A stretch of 64,000 nt of DNA, from assembly GCA_001939145.1 (NCBI GenBank), contig LSRX01001312.1:39211-103210 (forward strand), given 5' to 3'. Made by a program: the position numbers and the translations under genes. The notes under the pieces are model-generated. The model saw only the letters and a program-made list of their open reading frames with translations. It was not told the DNA's origin and searched no databases. Within the stretch, counting starts at the first letter, position 1. Each line of letters starts with the position of its first letter. Origin of the DNA: Symbiodinium microadriaticum. Lineage: Eukaryota > Sar > Dinophyceae > Suessiales > Symbiodiniaceae. This document shows positions 33,524 through 44,180 of this stretch, piece by piece.

Positions 33524-35410
33524 TCCATCAGGGGGAGCCTCCAGGTCTAAGAGCATTTCTAAGCCGTCTCTCTTGAGAGCATATTTGCCCAGAGACAAAA
33601 CCTTTCGAACTAGCGCAGAGTTTCCAAGCCGCTTCGTAAGAGCATCCGCCAGCATGTGCTTGCCGGGCAACCAGTGCACTTCTGCTCGTAGCGCCTTCGC
33701 CGACGAGGACATCACCGACACATCGATCTGTGCCCTCCGGCATAAACCAGCAGCTCCACTTCGACGATGAAAAAGGTCGTAAAGAGCTCGAGCATCAGTG
33801 ACCAGGATTGTCGGGTCCTGAGGATCGCACTGGCGCACGATGGCCACTGATTCATCATCACCAAAGCGCGTGCCATCGAGCACCGTTGAGTTCGGAACAA
33901 CCGCCTCGGTGTAGAGGGCGCGGATCCACTCCAGCTCCGCAAGGCCATCATCCATTGCCAGGGCCTCACTGCCCCAGGAAGCTTTAACCACCCTTCTCAC
34001 ACGGTGGCTCTTCCAACTGTTGACACTGAAGTCGTGAAGGCCGCCATCCTTGATCGCCTTGTCAGCAAAGGCAATCAAGAAACCACCCTGGCTCTTCTCA
34101 TCGTCATTTGCAACTGAGGCATCTGAAATCGACACCCAGATGCCGTTAGCCAGGGGCACAGGGAGGATGCGAAGGTACACGTCCGAAGTCTTCTTCAACT
34201 CGTTGATCGTCTTGTTGACCGCCTTGATGTGCTTTATCGTAGGACCGGCGGACCCCCAAGACATACTCATGGCGCAAGCTGCTGCCACATCAGGACGGCA
34301 CTCCTTCCCAACCCACAGTAGGGATCCTCCAGCGCCACGGAGCATCGTCACCTCCTTCTCTGTGAGGACAGCGTCGTCACCTTGGCGCATTCGTTCACGA
34401 GGGAGTGTGATGGGGCGAAGCTTCTCCTCGATGTACCGTTGCATATCAACCCTCACCTCAAAATCCTCTCGTTGACGAACAGTCCGTCCGAGATACTCGC
34501 CATGGCCACCATACAGGCATCGCCACTTCCCAAAGCGGAAGCGCTCTTTGAGCTGCTGCATCAGCTTCTGGTGCCTTTCGTTGCCGCCCTGAGCAAAATC
34601 ATCCACGTCTAACAAGACGACGCCAGCGCAGCCGCGTTGACCTTCACGCTCAATCTCGTCCGGAGAGTAGGGCAAGTAGTACAAACAAGGGTCGAAAACA
34701 CTTTCGATGTACTGAAGGGCGAGCAACACGCGAACCACAGTCTTTCGCCACGTCGATGGCGCATTCACCAGTCCGTAGAATGCAGTCAGCACCTCAATCA
34801 AGACCCAATCTTCTTCTCCAGGAATTCCCGACTTGGGAAGCGTCGAAAACAATGGTCCCTGCTGACGAGTTTCAGGGTCACTTTGTCCGAAAGCTGAGGT
34901 CACGTCCATGATGAAAAGTTGATAGCGAAGTGACGATATCAGCTGAAAGACCAAGTAGACAGTCGGAGTCGCCGGTGTCGGACTGAAACTCTCCAGCTGA
35001 AGAACGTCGGGGTCGCGATGTCCCAACAAAATCCAGCGCGCCTTGGCTTTCCAGCCCTGCCCTAGCTCCTGGGATTTCTTCGTAAGGACAAACCTTGATG
35101 GCATCACCCGGTGCCAGATCTTCTCCACCTGGTGGCGATCGCGGATAAACTTGATCGCATTCCCACTTTCAAGGTTTTCTATCTCCAGCCTTTTTGCTGC
35201 ATTGAAAAGCTTGACCTCCTCCGGCGTGAAGTTACGCTCGTTCAATTCTTTGCCAGCCTGCTTGGTGAGGGCAACAAAGGGACCGTAGATCTCATCATGT
35301 CGATACACCATGTCACCATGCTCCAGCTTGTGAAAGAGCTGCATATCCCGGTCAATGGCAACCGCCGGCATGGTAGACTTGTCCCCATGCTCGGTCTTGA
35401 GGTCCGCTGC
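33488..35410 (-). pseudogene. E2 Pol: reverse transcriptase and RNase H
   Basis: Numbered from the ATG codon at 35371. WILLGHRDPD (about 113-122) is the conserved strand before motif A; FIMDVTSAF holds motif A Asp156; LDVDDFAQGG holds the Asp257-Asp258 pair, with Asp in place of the usual Tyr two positions before. RNase H acidic residues lie in SISDASVAND, ASWGSEALAMDD, LVTDARALYD and the HMLADALTK end motif. The final 12 residues before the stop are encoded by the 3' LTR. A TGA at 35411-35413 interrupts the frame just upstream while coding sense continues across it. The RT/RNase H part itself has no stop, and this is the best preserved portion of E2. Confidence 0.9.
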
Positions 35411-35776
35411 TCATGCACCAAAGATGCGCGATCTGCGCATTGGAGCTTTGGACTTCGAAGCTCGGCCACCAACCTCCGTGAGGCTTCGCTTCACGCGCTG
35501 TTCGAAAAGGCGCTCATCCTCTGCTGGCACTTCATCTTCACTTAGCTCTGGACGATCCGTCACGGAAAGAGGCTCTCCAGGGTCCGGATGTCCCACCACC
35601 TTCTTGTACACCAGCACCGTCCGAAGTGAACGCACCTTCTCGGGCAACAAACGGCATAGGTCCCGAGGAGCTTCATCGCCACGAATGTCCTCGCGCTTGA
35701 TCACCTGTCCAGTGTCGTTGTTGATCGTGACTCGCTGGACCACATCAGACCATACTGGTCCCTTGCTGTTGGACAC
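35411..35776 (-). pseudogene. E2 Pol: linker before RT
   Basis: A charged 121-residue slice with GPVWSDVVQRVTINNDTG and RTVLVYKKVVGHPDPGEP, the region that joins integrase to RT in copia polyproteins. It is in the same frame as the RT but cut off by the TGA at 35411-35413. On the other side a frameshift near 35760 separates it from the integrase C-terminal frame. Confidence 0.7.
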
Positions 35777-36501
35777 TCGATACCTCGTCGGGTTTGACCC
35801 CCCTCTATCTGCCTTTCACGAGATGGACCACCAGACTCTGGCTCTGAAACATCACTAATGACCACGGGATCTGGACCAGGGATTTCTGCGGATAATCTCG
35901 GCTCTTCGGGACGTAAAACAGAAACATCTATCTGCACATCCGAAGTACCTGGCAACGCCACGGACATCGGATCTGGACCAGGGATTTCTGTGGATAATCT
36001 CGGCTCTTCGGGAAGTTCCTGCTTCACCTGTCCATCAGGGGGTCCATGAAGATCAGGACCATCGCCACTCTGTCCATCAGGGGGTCCAGAGGAATCGTCA
36101 CACTCCTTGGCAACATCCACAAACTGCATCTTCTCACTGTCATAGCGTAATCTGGCCTTCGCCTCGAGCAGGTCAGCGGGGATCGCCTCGAGGCCTTCCT
36201 GGTCTGCCACAGCCATCTTGAACAGCTGGGTGAGGTGGCACTTCCAAATCTCACCACGACGAGTGACCCACACAGTGGAGCCTTCATGGAGGATCACGTA
36301 GCAGGGACCCACCTTGGCCGTGGATCCTCGCCGGCCAATTCGCCACACCATCACTGGCTCGCCATCCACGAAGCTTAGTCGCTCCAGCTCTCGCCGAGGA
36401 CGCCCGAGTCGAGCACGAGCAAGTCGGGCCTTGGCATCAAGCTCCTTCAGAGCTTTCCTCGCCGCGGAACGAAATTTCATGAGCTCGAGACCACGCAGCA
36501 T
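35701..36501 (-). pseudogene. E2 Pol: integrase C-terminal domain and Pro/Gly-rich linker
   Basis: Residues about 8-100 contain MKFRSAARKALKEL and later EPVMVWRIG, GPCYVILHEGSTVWVTRRGE and IWKCHLTQL, the small beta-rich integrase C-terminal domain of these elements, probably nucleic-acid binding. It is followed by an imperfect repeat: EEPRLSTEIPGPDP and EEPRLSAEIPGPDP, and two GPPDGQ units. Upstream, NRSGFSPAQRVL, the usual end of the catalytic core region, is found in another frame (about 36600-36565), so there are frameshifts near 36610 and 36505. Confidence 0.75.
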
Positions 36502-36590
36502 CCTGAGTCGTAGAAAGATGGTACTCCCTCTGATCCGACAAAGTGTCCAAAGAGAGGAGCACCCGTTGTGCTGGTGAGAAACCGCTCCGG

Positions 36591-38006
36591 TTAATTAGTG
36601 AGTGTCTGCAAACTCCAGCTCACCTCAAAGATCATAGTCTCCACTTCATCCAGGTCCTTCGGCTGGACGATCTCCTTGGTGCGGTAGTACACCTCCTTGA
36701 ACATTCCGCCACGACGCTCGACGACGCCATTGGCGAAAGGAGCCTGGCGCGATACTTCCAGAGGTATGATCCCATGCCTCTCCAGTCCATCTTGAAAAGT
36801 CGAGGCCGTGAACTCTCTTCCCTCATCGAACACCAGGTACTGAGGGGCTCCAAAGACCCGCAGCCACAAACGGGTGAATCCCAACCAGGTCACCTTCGAA
36901 GACCGCTGCAAAGGGTCGATCAGGCCAAACGTGCTGTACAATGTACCGTGGCACGTGATATTAATAACTGGATGTTCTGCTCGACGCCCAAGCCCGTGCA
37001 CAAACAGTAGGTCCACCCCCACAATGACGTTAAAGTCGTACGTCCTGGGCGTTGCAGCAGGAAGACGAGTCGGGGCTCTTCGCTCCTTGACACACCCCGG
37101 GCACTCGAACTCACGCAGGACATACTGAACCACATCATGTCGTGATCCGGCGGCTTTGAGGAGTCGCACGAACTCCCTCGGATGCGGATGTCCGAGGTTC
37201 ACATGACAACGAAGCACGTCGGCCTTCTCCTTGTCCGCGAGGTCATACGAGGTGGCAAAAGTCTCGGAGTACTCAGGCCACCGATAAATCACAACCAACG
37301 CACCATGTTCTCGAACCTCTTCGTGCCATGAACCACTGGCACCTAGCTCTAACCACTTCCATTCTCCAGGCTTCACCAGCACTGCGGTCCAGCGCTGCGT
37401 TCGACCTCCAGGGCCCACGGAGGGCAGTAGTGCTCGCCGAGGAAGAAGGCTCACAAACATCGCCTGACCATGGTGATCAAGCCACGACTCTCCGGTCTGA
37501 GACTCCTTGAGTTCTCTGCAAAGAACAGTCAGCTCCAAGTCCACAGGAAGACATCGATACTTTCGCTGAGCCCGGATCTCATCCAGATCCAGCTTGGCGG
37601 TCGCCGAAAGTGGTTGTGGTAAATGAAGTGACCGGTCCCAAGAACCATCGTCTTGGTCGGCTTCTCCTTCAGCGCCAAAGACTTGACAGCTACCTCCGCC
37701 ATCTCCAGCCAAGTCATCCATGCCAGGGTACTCCTCGCACATCTCAAAGAACTGCTCCATGCTCCCAAGGACATGGTCCAGAGCAGCACCCAGCTTCTTC
37801 TTCTCCTTTCGATCCAAGGTCACCTCAATCGGTTCAAACTCCTGGTCCTGAAGGTACGCTGCAAAGTCCTTAGAAAACTCCTGGATCACATAGACGCAGG
37901 TACGGGCACCGAGGTCCGAGGTCATACTCAGCACGGCCGGTGGCATCAATCTGGAGCACATTCCAGAGTCCGGGAGCTGGCGAGGTTGCCACCACCCGCG
38001 CCCCAA
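36591..38006 (-). pseudogene. E2 Pol: integrase
   Basis: His268, His273, Cys302 and Cys305 form the zinc-binding HHCC site (CHVNLGHPHP and CPGCVKERR). The catalytic triad is Asp332 (VIVGVDLLFVHG), Asp394 (LVFDEGREFT) and Glu430 (NGVVERRGGMF), with 35 residues between the last two, the classical DD35E spacing. About 230 residues of acidic linker precede the zinc site. Integrase joins the cDNA to host DNA. The first 20 or so residues are out of phase with the preceding segment (frameshift near 37960), and the frame ends at a TAA (36591-36593) because of a frameshift, since the core continues in another phase. All catalytic residues survive. Confidence 0.85.
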
Positions 38007-38177
38007 GGGGGCACCGGCATCTCACAGGCACCTGTGATGGCACCAAAGTACCCGTGAACTGCAACACCACTGAGTTCTCCGCCTTGATCGACGAGAGCAC
38101 CTTGTCGAGGCCACGCACCTTTTCCTCCAGCTTTGGCTCCTTGAACCAGCCAAGAAACTTGAAACCATCTGCCTCAT

Positions 38178-39082
38178 TCAGGCCGGAGGATGCATCAGCA
38201 CTGGATTGTAGCCTCCTTGCCTCTGGTGCATCTCCATCACCTCCTTCCACTCTGACATCAGCGTCAGATCTCTGCACTGGGGGCAGATTAGCGCCTGTCG
38301 GTTCTGGTGGGTGATCACCTCCGGCTCGCCACGATGGCACTTCACACACAGCCGAACTCCCGTGGCCACCACCAGCTGTAATTCCGCCAAATGTACGGGC
38401 AATCGAGACGGCCGCCCATGCACCTCCATAGCAGGCGGTTCTCCTCCACACACTTCATCAGATGAATTCCCCCAAACTGGCAGTCAGGACACCGCTGGAA
38501 AAGAGATGGAGGCTCGAGGTCGGGGACCGACATTGCATCCCGGTGCCAGAGCTGCATCTCGTCCTCGGTCAACGACCCAATCGGCTCCAGGTCCGACTCG
38601 CCTGGTATCCCGGATGCTCCCGAACGCACCGACATTGGTGTTCCAATCTCGACCTTTCGGGGGCCCAGCATCGCGTTCTGGAGCCTCACATGTGGCAAAT
38701 TCGAGCTCGTCGCCGGAGTCCTTGGAGCACCTATGGTTGCCACCGATCCGGGACTCTGCTTTGCCGTGCGCTTCTCCTCCTTGTCCTTCTTCTTCTCGTC
38801 GGGGGTGAGGTAGTCGGGCTTCTGGAAGATGAGCACCGTGTTCCAAACATTCATCTTTTGCAAGCTCATCTTGGGAACTTGCTCGGTCAGCCCGCACTTG
38901 ATGCATCTCACCCAGCTCCAATCTGAGTTCGCCCCGTGCTTGGTCTCCACATGCTGACAGGTAGGCGAACTCCTCAGGATCGGCGTGAGGTACTTGGAGC
39001 GACCGCGGTGTTCTACCTTGGGGCGGCGTTGTTCTGCATGCTCCTCGTTCGCCACCAAGACCCTCACCGGAGCACGATCCAC
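38178..39082 (-). pseudogene. E2 Gag-Pol: zinc-ribbon-rich region between protease and integrase
   Basis: Frames 39082-38342 and 38453-38178, joined by a frameshift near 38360, carry several CxxC pairs: CIKCG, CPDCQFGG followed by RCMGGRLDC, then CVKCHRGE and CPQCRD. Pairs separated by 20-35 residues suggest two or three zinc ribbons. WSWVRCIKCG and WEKVMEM-like Trp-rich context is typical of dinoflagellate copia elements, but I know of no assigned function; nucleic-acid binding is a guess. A KKKDKEEKR basic stretch lies between the modules. A further frameshift near 38200 leads into a frame at 38190-37900 (GFKFLGWFKEPKLEEKVRGL) that continues towards the integrase linker. Confidence 0.6.
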
Positions 39083-40632
39083 CGGGGTAGCGGCCAGGCG
39101 CTTGTTCTTCGCGTTGAAGTAGAAGGGCCCTTCGCTCCAAAGCCTCTCGTCTCACTGCTAGCTTGCGGGCCCTGCGCAATTGCGGTTGCGAGATAATTTG
39201 CTCCAAGGCCACAGCTGCCTGAGTAGCCACAGCCAAGAAGTAGCGCAGTACACAGCGCCGCCATCGCCGAAGGAACAGCGGCAGCCTGTCCCGCTCCATC
39301 AAAAACAGAAAGCGAATGCGAAGGGAGCTGAGGGGCACCCCAAATCTCACTCTTGATGAAGGGATATGTTGCCGGGATCTCCCATTTCGACTCAAACTCG
39401 CACAAGCTCACTTCCATATGTCCTGTGGATCGACGTCTCATTCGCTGCACTGCACTGACAGACGTGTAGTAGACTCGGGAACCCGGCATGTCTATAATGG
39501 CCCCTGCATCTGTCAAAAGGTACGCGGGAATCAGGCACGGAATCACCCCAGGAACAACCTGAACTCGAAGTACACCTGGTCTCCCGGCAATCCCGATGGG
39601 TATGTACGCTACCTTGGTGACTTGCTCAGAACCACAAACTCCACGCACAGTTCCCCCAGTCTCATCTGTGATCTGCACCCTCAACTTGTGATACTTCTGG
39701 AGGTACATGTCATGCTTGTGCAAAGTCTGCTCTCCAATCAGTCCATGCTGTGCTGCAGTATCAACCAACGCACAACCCTCCGACTCATCATTGCTGCTAG
39801 CAAACGTGTAACTCAAGAGCACCTCAGACATGTATTCCTCCGACAGCAGAGGGCGGTCTTGTCGCTCGAACCCATTCGGCTCCTTTTCGAACACCTGGCA
39901 CTGGTGGTCCAGGCTGGGGCCATTCTGAACAAAACCAACAAACGCATGGGGCTCCTCAATCGAGCTGCTAAGGAAAATCTCTCCCTCAGCCGAGGCAACG
40001 GTCACCGGGTCACCCATGAAGAAGTGGCTCGTTGACACCCTCGGGGCCGGCTGGCTTGTAGACGGTGATCGCGGCCTCGCCTGCCTTTGTGGGCACTCTC
40101 TGGACCAATGCCCGATCTGCTTGCATTGATGGCATCGGGTCCGGGCCTTGATATCCTCAAGGGAAGCCCGTGGCCGAGGTGGGCCCGGGAAGCTCGGCGG
40201 ACGACTGTGTCCTCGATCGGTCCGCGCCTGCTGAAGTGCTCGTCGGTGCTCCGGGTAGGACATCTGGGTGCCATATATCCCAAAGCCCTTGTGCAGTCCC
40301 TTGGCACCTTTCTCTTTCCCCTTGCCTTTGCCCTTGGCCTTGCTCTTGCCCTTTCCCTTGCGCAGCCACCTGTCTGATGTCTCGCCGTAGACAAAGGAAA
40401 GGAGGTCGCCGGCGTACTGCAGGGCCTGGTCTTCATCCATAAGGCTTGGCAAAGGTTCCTCAATACACACATAGACGGAGCCACCCTCGTCGGCCTCCAG
40501 CAAGTCCTCGAACAAGTCGGGCTCCTCATCGTAGGCCTGGTCCTCGTACAACGTCTGGTGGCCATAGAGCTCGGCACCATAGCCACCATCAGCGTAGCAG
40601 CCGTCATCATCCTCAGCCTCGTCTCCTTCTTG
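39064..40632 (-). pseudogene. E2 Gag-Pol: nucleocapsid and protease
   Basis: Numbered from codon 40551. A GKGK-type basic run spans about 65-81. CHQCKQIGHWSREC (Cys140, Cys143, His148, Cys153) is a canonical CX2CX4HX4C zinc knuckle that binds RNA. ALVDTAAQHGLIG (Asp264) is the aspartic protease site, with DTAA instead of the common DTGA, followed by strand GSRVYYTS. Upstream the same frame runs back through acidic codons to a TGA at 40633-40635 that separates it from Gag. After about residue 420 the frame becomes Ala/Ser-rich and ends; a competing phase (about 39260-39110) has charged helix-like sequence, so a frameshift lies near 39290 and another near 39115. Confidence 0.8.
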
Positions 40633-41406
40633 TCAGAAAGACCGGGACCTAGCAGCAGCCATCGCCGTCGGGTCGTCAACAGAATCTCCAAACAGCTTCC
40701 GGATCGCCTGCTCCACCTTCGGCAAGTCGATGGAGCCGTCGGTCAGGACCTTGATCCTCTGCTTCTGGTCCTCGCTGAAGTTCCCTTGCTTCAAAAGCAA
40801 GTGGCCCAACAAGTGACTTCCCGCCGGGCTGCTCAGCAAATCCAGGCCTTGCCGCTTTAGCTCCCCAAACGAGGCCTTCACGAAGCCGCTCAAGGACTGG
40901 TCGGCCCGGCGGCGACCCTTGAAAATCGCCATCTCGAAGGCCTGCTCCAGCTTAGCGTCGCGAAGGTAATCGTGAGCGTCCTCGATGATGCCCACAATCT
41001 TCTCATAGCCCTTCTCGGCCGTTATGTCCTCCACCGTCAGGTGAGCCAGGAGGGCTGCCAACCTGCTTCCAAAGGGAATCCCATCAATGATGCGCTTCCT
41101 CACCAGTGCACCTGGGAGGCGCTCCACAGCTTCCACCAGCCAAAGCCGAAGATTCCTAGCATACTCCCGGTACTTCACCTCCGGCATCTCGCCATCCCAA
41201 ACTGTGGCCGGCTCCATGCGGTAGTCCACGAACTTTCGGCCACCAGGGGGCGTGCTGGGAGCCGCACCGCTTCCATCGAGGCCGTCGCCGTAAGGAGGAG
41301 GATCTCGAGGAGACCGCGGCCTAATCGGCGAGGAGGGCGCGGTCGGCGAAGTCCTGCGTCTGGGCTCGTCAGTCTCACCCGGCACTTCTGCCGGTCCCGT
41401 AGCCAT
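40633..41406 (-). pseudogene. E2 Gag, N-terminal part
   Basis: Start chosen at the ATG at 41406 (MATGPAEVP) rather than the upstream TTG of the open frame. A Pro/Ser/Arg-rich N-terminus is followed by a folded core with YARNLRLWLVEAVERLPGAL and GYEKIVGIIEDAHDYLRD, the helical Gag capsid-like core of copia elements (retrotransposon Gag family by appearance). The frame ends at a TGA (40633-40635) after ARSRSF; the next codons in the same frame are acidic and lead without interruption into the zinc knuckle, so the TGA looks like a mutation of a sense codon. The leader between LTR and ATG is about 404 bases. Confidence 0.75.
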
Positions 41407-41810
41407 CCTCCCAAAGTTCACTCACACGCTTCCCCAAGCAAACGGGTACCTGGACCAGAAAACCCCGGTCTCTCCAAAGGCTCGCTGCCTCCTTGGCCGA
41501 AACCAAAACTTGCTCAAAGGTCTGAGCCACAAAGTCTTCCGACCTAGTGTCGGACGGGCACGTTCCACCAGAAGGTCCTGCAGCCGTACAAGGGTCACCG
41601 ATTTTGTAAAAGGTCTCGTGGTTCACAAAATCCCGAAAAGATCACCTCCTTCGGCCGGAGGAGCAGGTAATCGGAGACAACGTCGCTCCGGAGAAACACC
41701 AGGAAAATCCTGGCCCAGGAAGAGCAGCTTGGGGAACCCCGGTCGTCACCGAGGCTCCGCTGCCATGCAATGCCGTACGAACTCGCGGGTCGGCCGCTCT
41801 AATTTTTTCC

Positions 41811-41937
41811 TGGACTCAAGGCGCCTGCGGTGCAAACGGTTGTCCAACGGCACATGCTCTGGCTGACGACTCCCCTCTGACGTGCAAGCACAACCGAAAA
41901 GCTAGCTAGACCTGGGCTGACAGTCAACCGCATCACA
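41811..41937 (-). repeat. E2 5' LTR (127 bp)
   Basis: On the element strand it begins TGTGATGCGG and ends GAGTCCA. Followed by GGAAAAAATTAGAGCGG, where a primer-binding site would lie; I cannot assign a tRNA. Confidence 0.85.
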
Positions 41938-43945
41938 GCCTTCTATCCTTCTGCAGTAAAATAGGCTCTCCCTGTCCAGACCGCCATTGCAGCTATGAGG
42001 ATAGCAGCGCACAGAGGCAAATGTGAAGATGCTGCGTGACGAAATATCTCTCTGGATCTTAGGGGCTTGAGGCAAATCAAAACAGCTCGCCATAAAATCG
42101 TCGGGCGACTCATCGAAAGACAAGATTTCGATGCACCTGCTGACGTGCATCTCCGTGGCAAAGACGTAGAGGAACCTGCACTTCAAGCATCCCTCCGGAC
42201 GTGTCTATCTTACAACAGGAACACACCCACACACAAACACCACAGTGGACCGTTCCTTGTTGCTTGTAAGGCGGAGGCAGCTGCCAAACATCATCTATCG
42301 CTGCACTTCTACAGCAACGGCTCATGTCACGTCATGCACGCAGCAATTCAACACTTGCACCCATGCCGACATGAGTCTATCCGCCCGGGCAGCCCAGGAG
42401 CTCATCCAGAAGATGATAGAGTAGGTCCAGCAGGTCGTGCCCTGTGGCTTCCACCTCAACGGTCTTGGCAATGCCAACCTCAAGCTGCATCGTAGTTCAG
42501 GTGCTGGCTATCGCCGAAGTGTGATGCACTCTGCAGGGCAACCTGCTGACAACTGCACGTGACAGTATGGCACGTCTGCAGGGCACAATGAGGCGTACCA
42601 ACATCCGCTGACAACAGCTTTACCGGATCTGCGCAGCTTCGGAATGGTGCGGGGCATGGCTGTGAGACTATCACACTGGACTGTCGCATTGACAGGCATA
42701 ATCAAGAAATAGGAGGTCAACGCACACACAGCTCCGAACAGGAGGCATGCCGTACTGGAGGCTAAAGCTAAGGAACGCTCACATGCCGACAGATCGGACA
42801 GATCGCAGCTGCAGTTCGAGTGAAACAGAAGAAAAAATCAAGAAACGAACACATCAACTTCCAAGCCATGCCTCGACCCTAGTAACTCTGGTGTCCAAGG
42901 CATCAGCTTTCTCGAGGGGAGTCATGTAGTTGAACATGCCCACACACACCTGGCAAATTGGATGGTGTTGCTCGCCACAGCTCATACATCGTGACTTTGT
43001 CGAAGCTTGCGTCAACAATCGTTGCAACCAGAAGGCGCATCTCCTTTAAGCCTGCGCTACACCGAAACAAGAAACTGAAGAAAGTTGGGGCCTCGGCGGG
43101 AGTGGTGTGTTGAGGCTTTTCCCTGGGTTTTGGGACACATCTTCTCGGGAGCCGTACTCGGGGCTTCTTATGCTCAGTACAGAGAGATCCCGCCGTAGGG
43201 TGCGCACTGCGTTCCGTGCTCGCACTGGGGCGGTGCGACTTTCCTCCTTATTAAATGGCGGATGCCGTCCCGCATTTCAGGGCTTCAATTCATGCTCCCG
43301 CCACAGTCCCGTGCTCGTTTGCCGTTTGCCCTTCACATCGCTCAAAGTTGTTAAAGTCCCATCAATACGGTACCTGGAGATACCTCGAGCTGCAGGGGGC
43401 TGGGACGGAGAAGGCATCAAGCCAAGGCTTTTGCTCGTGCACACACTGCAGTGAGGCCCACCATAGGCTCATGAGCTTGGCAAACAGCGCCTGGGCAAAC
43501 GCCTGCTGCAAAGAGGTGCCCCAGGCATGGACGATTATGTCGGCCGTGTGGTCGTGGTACTGAAACCTGGGCTTGCTGAATCGACACTTGCGTTTATTTC
43601 TGCAGCCTGTGCCGCAAAGCAATCGGCAAAGCCGTCGCCCCACCTTCACCGCTCACGACATCCAGACACGGCGGAAGTCAGCAACTTCCTGAAAACTCCG
43701 ACAACAAAATCTGATGCAAAGGGACTAGCAAAAACCAAAGTTTCACTCCACAATGCTACATGCTTCCGCCGGGAATCCTGCTCCAGAGGCACTCTGTACT
43801 ACATCAGCCGGCACGAGGAACTGACGAACGTCCCGCACGTGATCAGGCAACTCCAGGGATGCGGCATCCTGCAGATACAAACACGGAGGGCTGAGGTCAC
43901 AGGATTAAGTCTTCCTCTGAAGGTGGGCTTAACCGCAACGGATAA
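41938..43945. other. Stretch without a supported gene
   Basis: Only short frames. The first 18 bases (GCCTTCTATCCTTCTGCA) are also found inside the E1 LTR at 22668-22685; the sequences diverge after that. Confidence 0.5.
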
Positions 43946-43949
43946 AGAA

Positions 43950-44112
43950 TGCACACACAAACACAAACACAAACACAAACACAAACACACACACACACAA
44001 ACACAAACACACACACACACACACACAGACAGACAGACAGACGGACGGACGGACGGACGGACGGACGGACGGACGGACGGACGGACGGACGGACGGACGG
44101 ACAGACAGACAG

Positions 44113-44146
<34 letters not shown>

Positions 44147-44178
44147 CCACCACACACACACACACACACACGCACACA
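43950..44178. repeat. Compound microsatellite: AAACAC, CA, GACA, GACG, CATA, CA
   Basis: A run of about 230 bases of simple repeats that changes unit several times: AAACAC, AC, then CAGA, CGGA (about 44040-44100), CAGA, CATA and AC. Several open frames cross it, all low complexity. Confidence 0.95.
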
Positions 44179-44180
44179 AT

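Larger units (their letters stand above)
31803..41937 (-). mobile_element. E2: Ty1/copia-type LTR retrotransposon with a 3' tandem duplication, decayed
   Basis: Minus-strand order: 5' LTR (41937-41811), leader, Gag (ATG 41406), zinc knuckle, DTAA protease, zinc-ribbon region, DD35E integrase, linker, RT and RNase H, then an LTR (33523-33397). The 3' part of pol plus an LTR is then repeated with a period of 1418 bp: a copy at 33396-32070, a third LTR at 32105-31979 and a partial third copy cut by the N at 31802. LTRs are 127 bp with TG...CA ends and differ at one base between 5' and 3' copies. In-frame TGA codons at 40633 and 35411 and at least six frameshifts make it non-autonomous. Confidence 0.9.
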
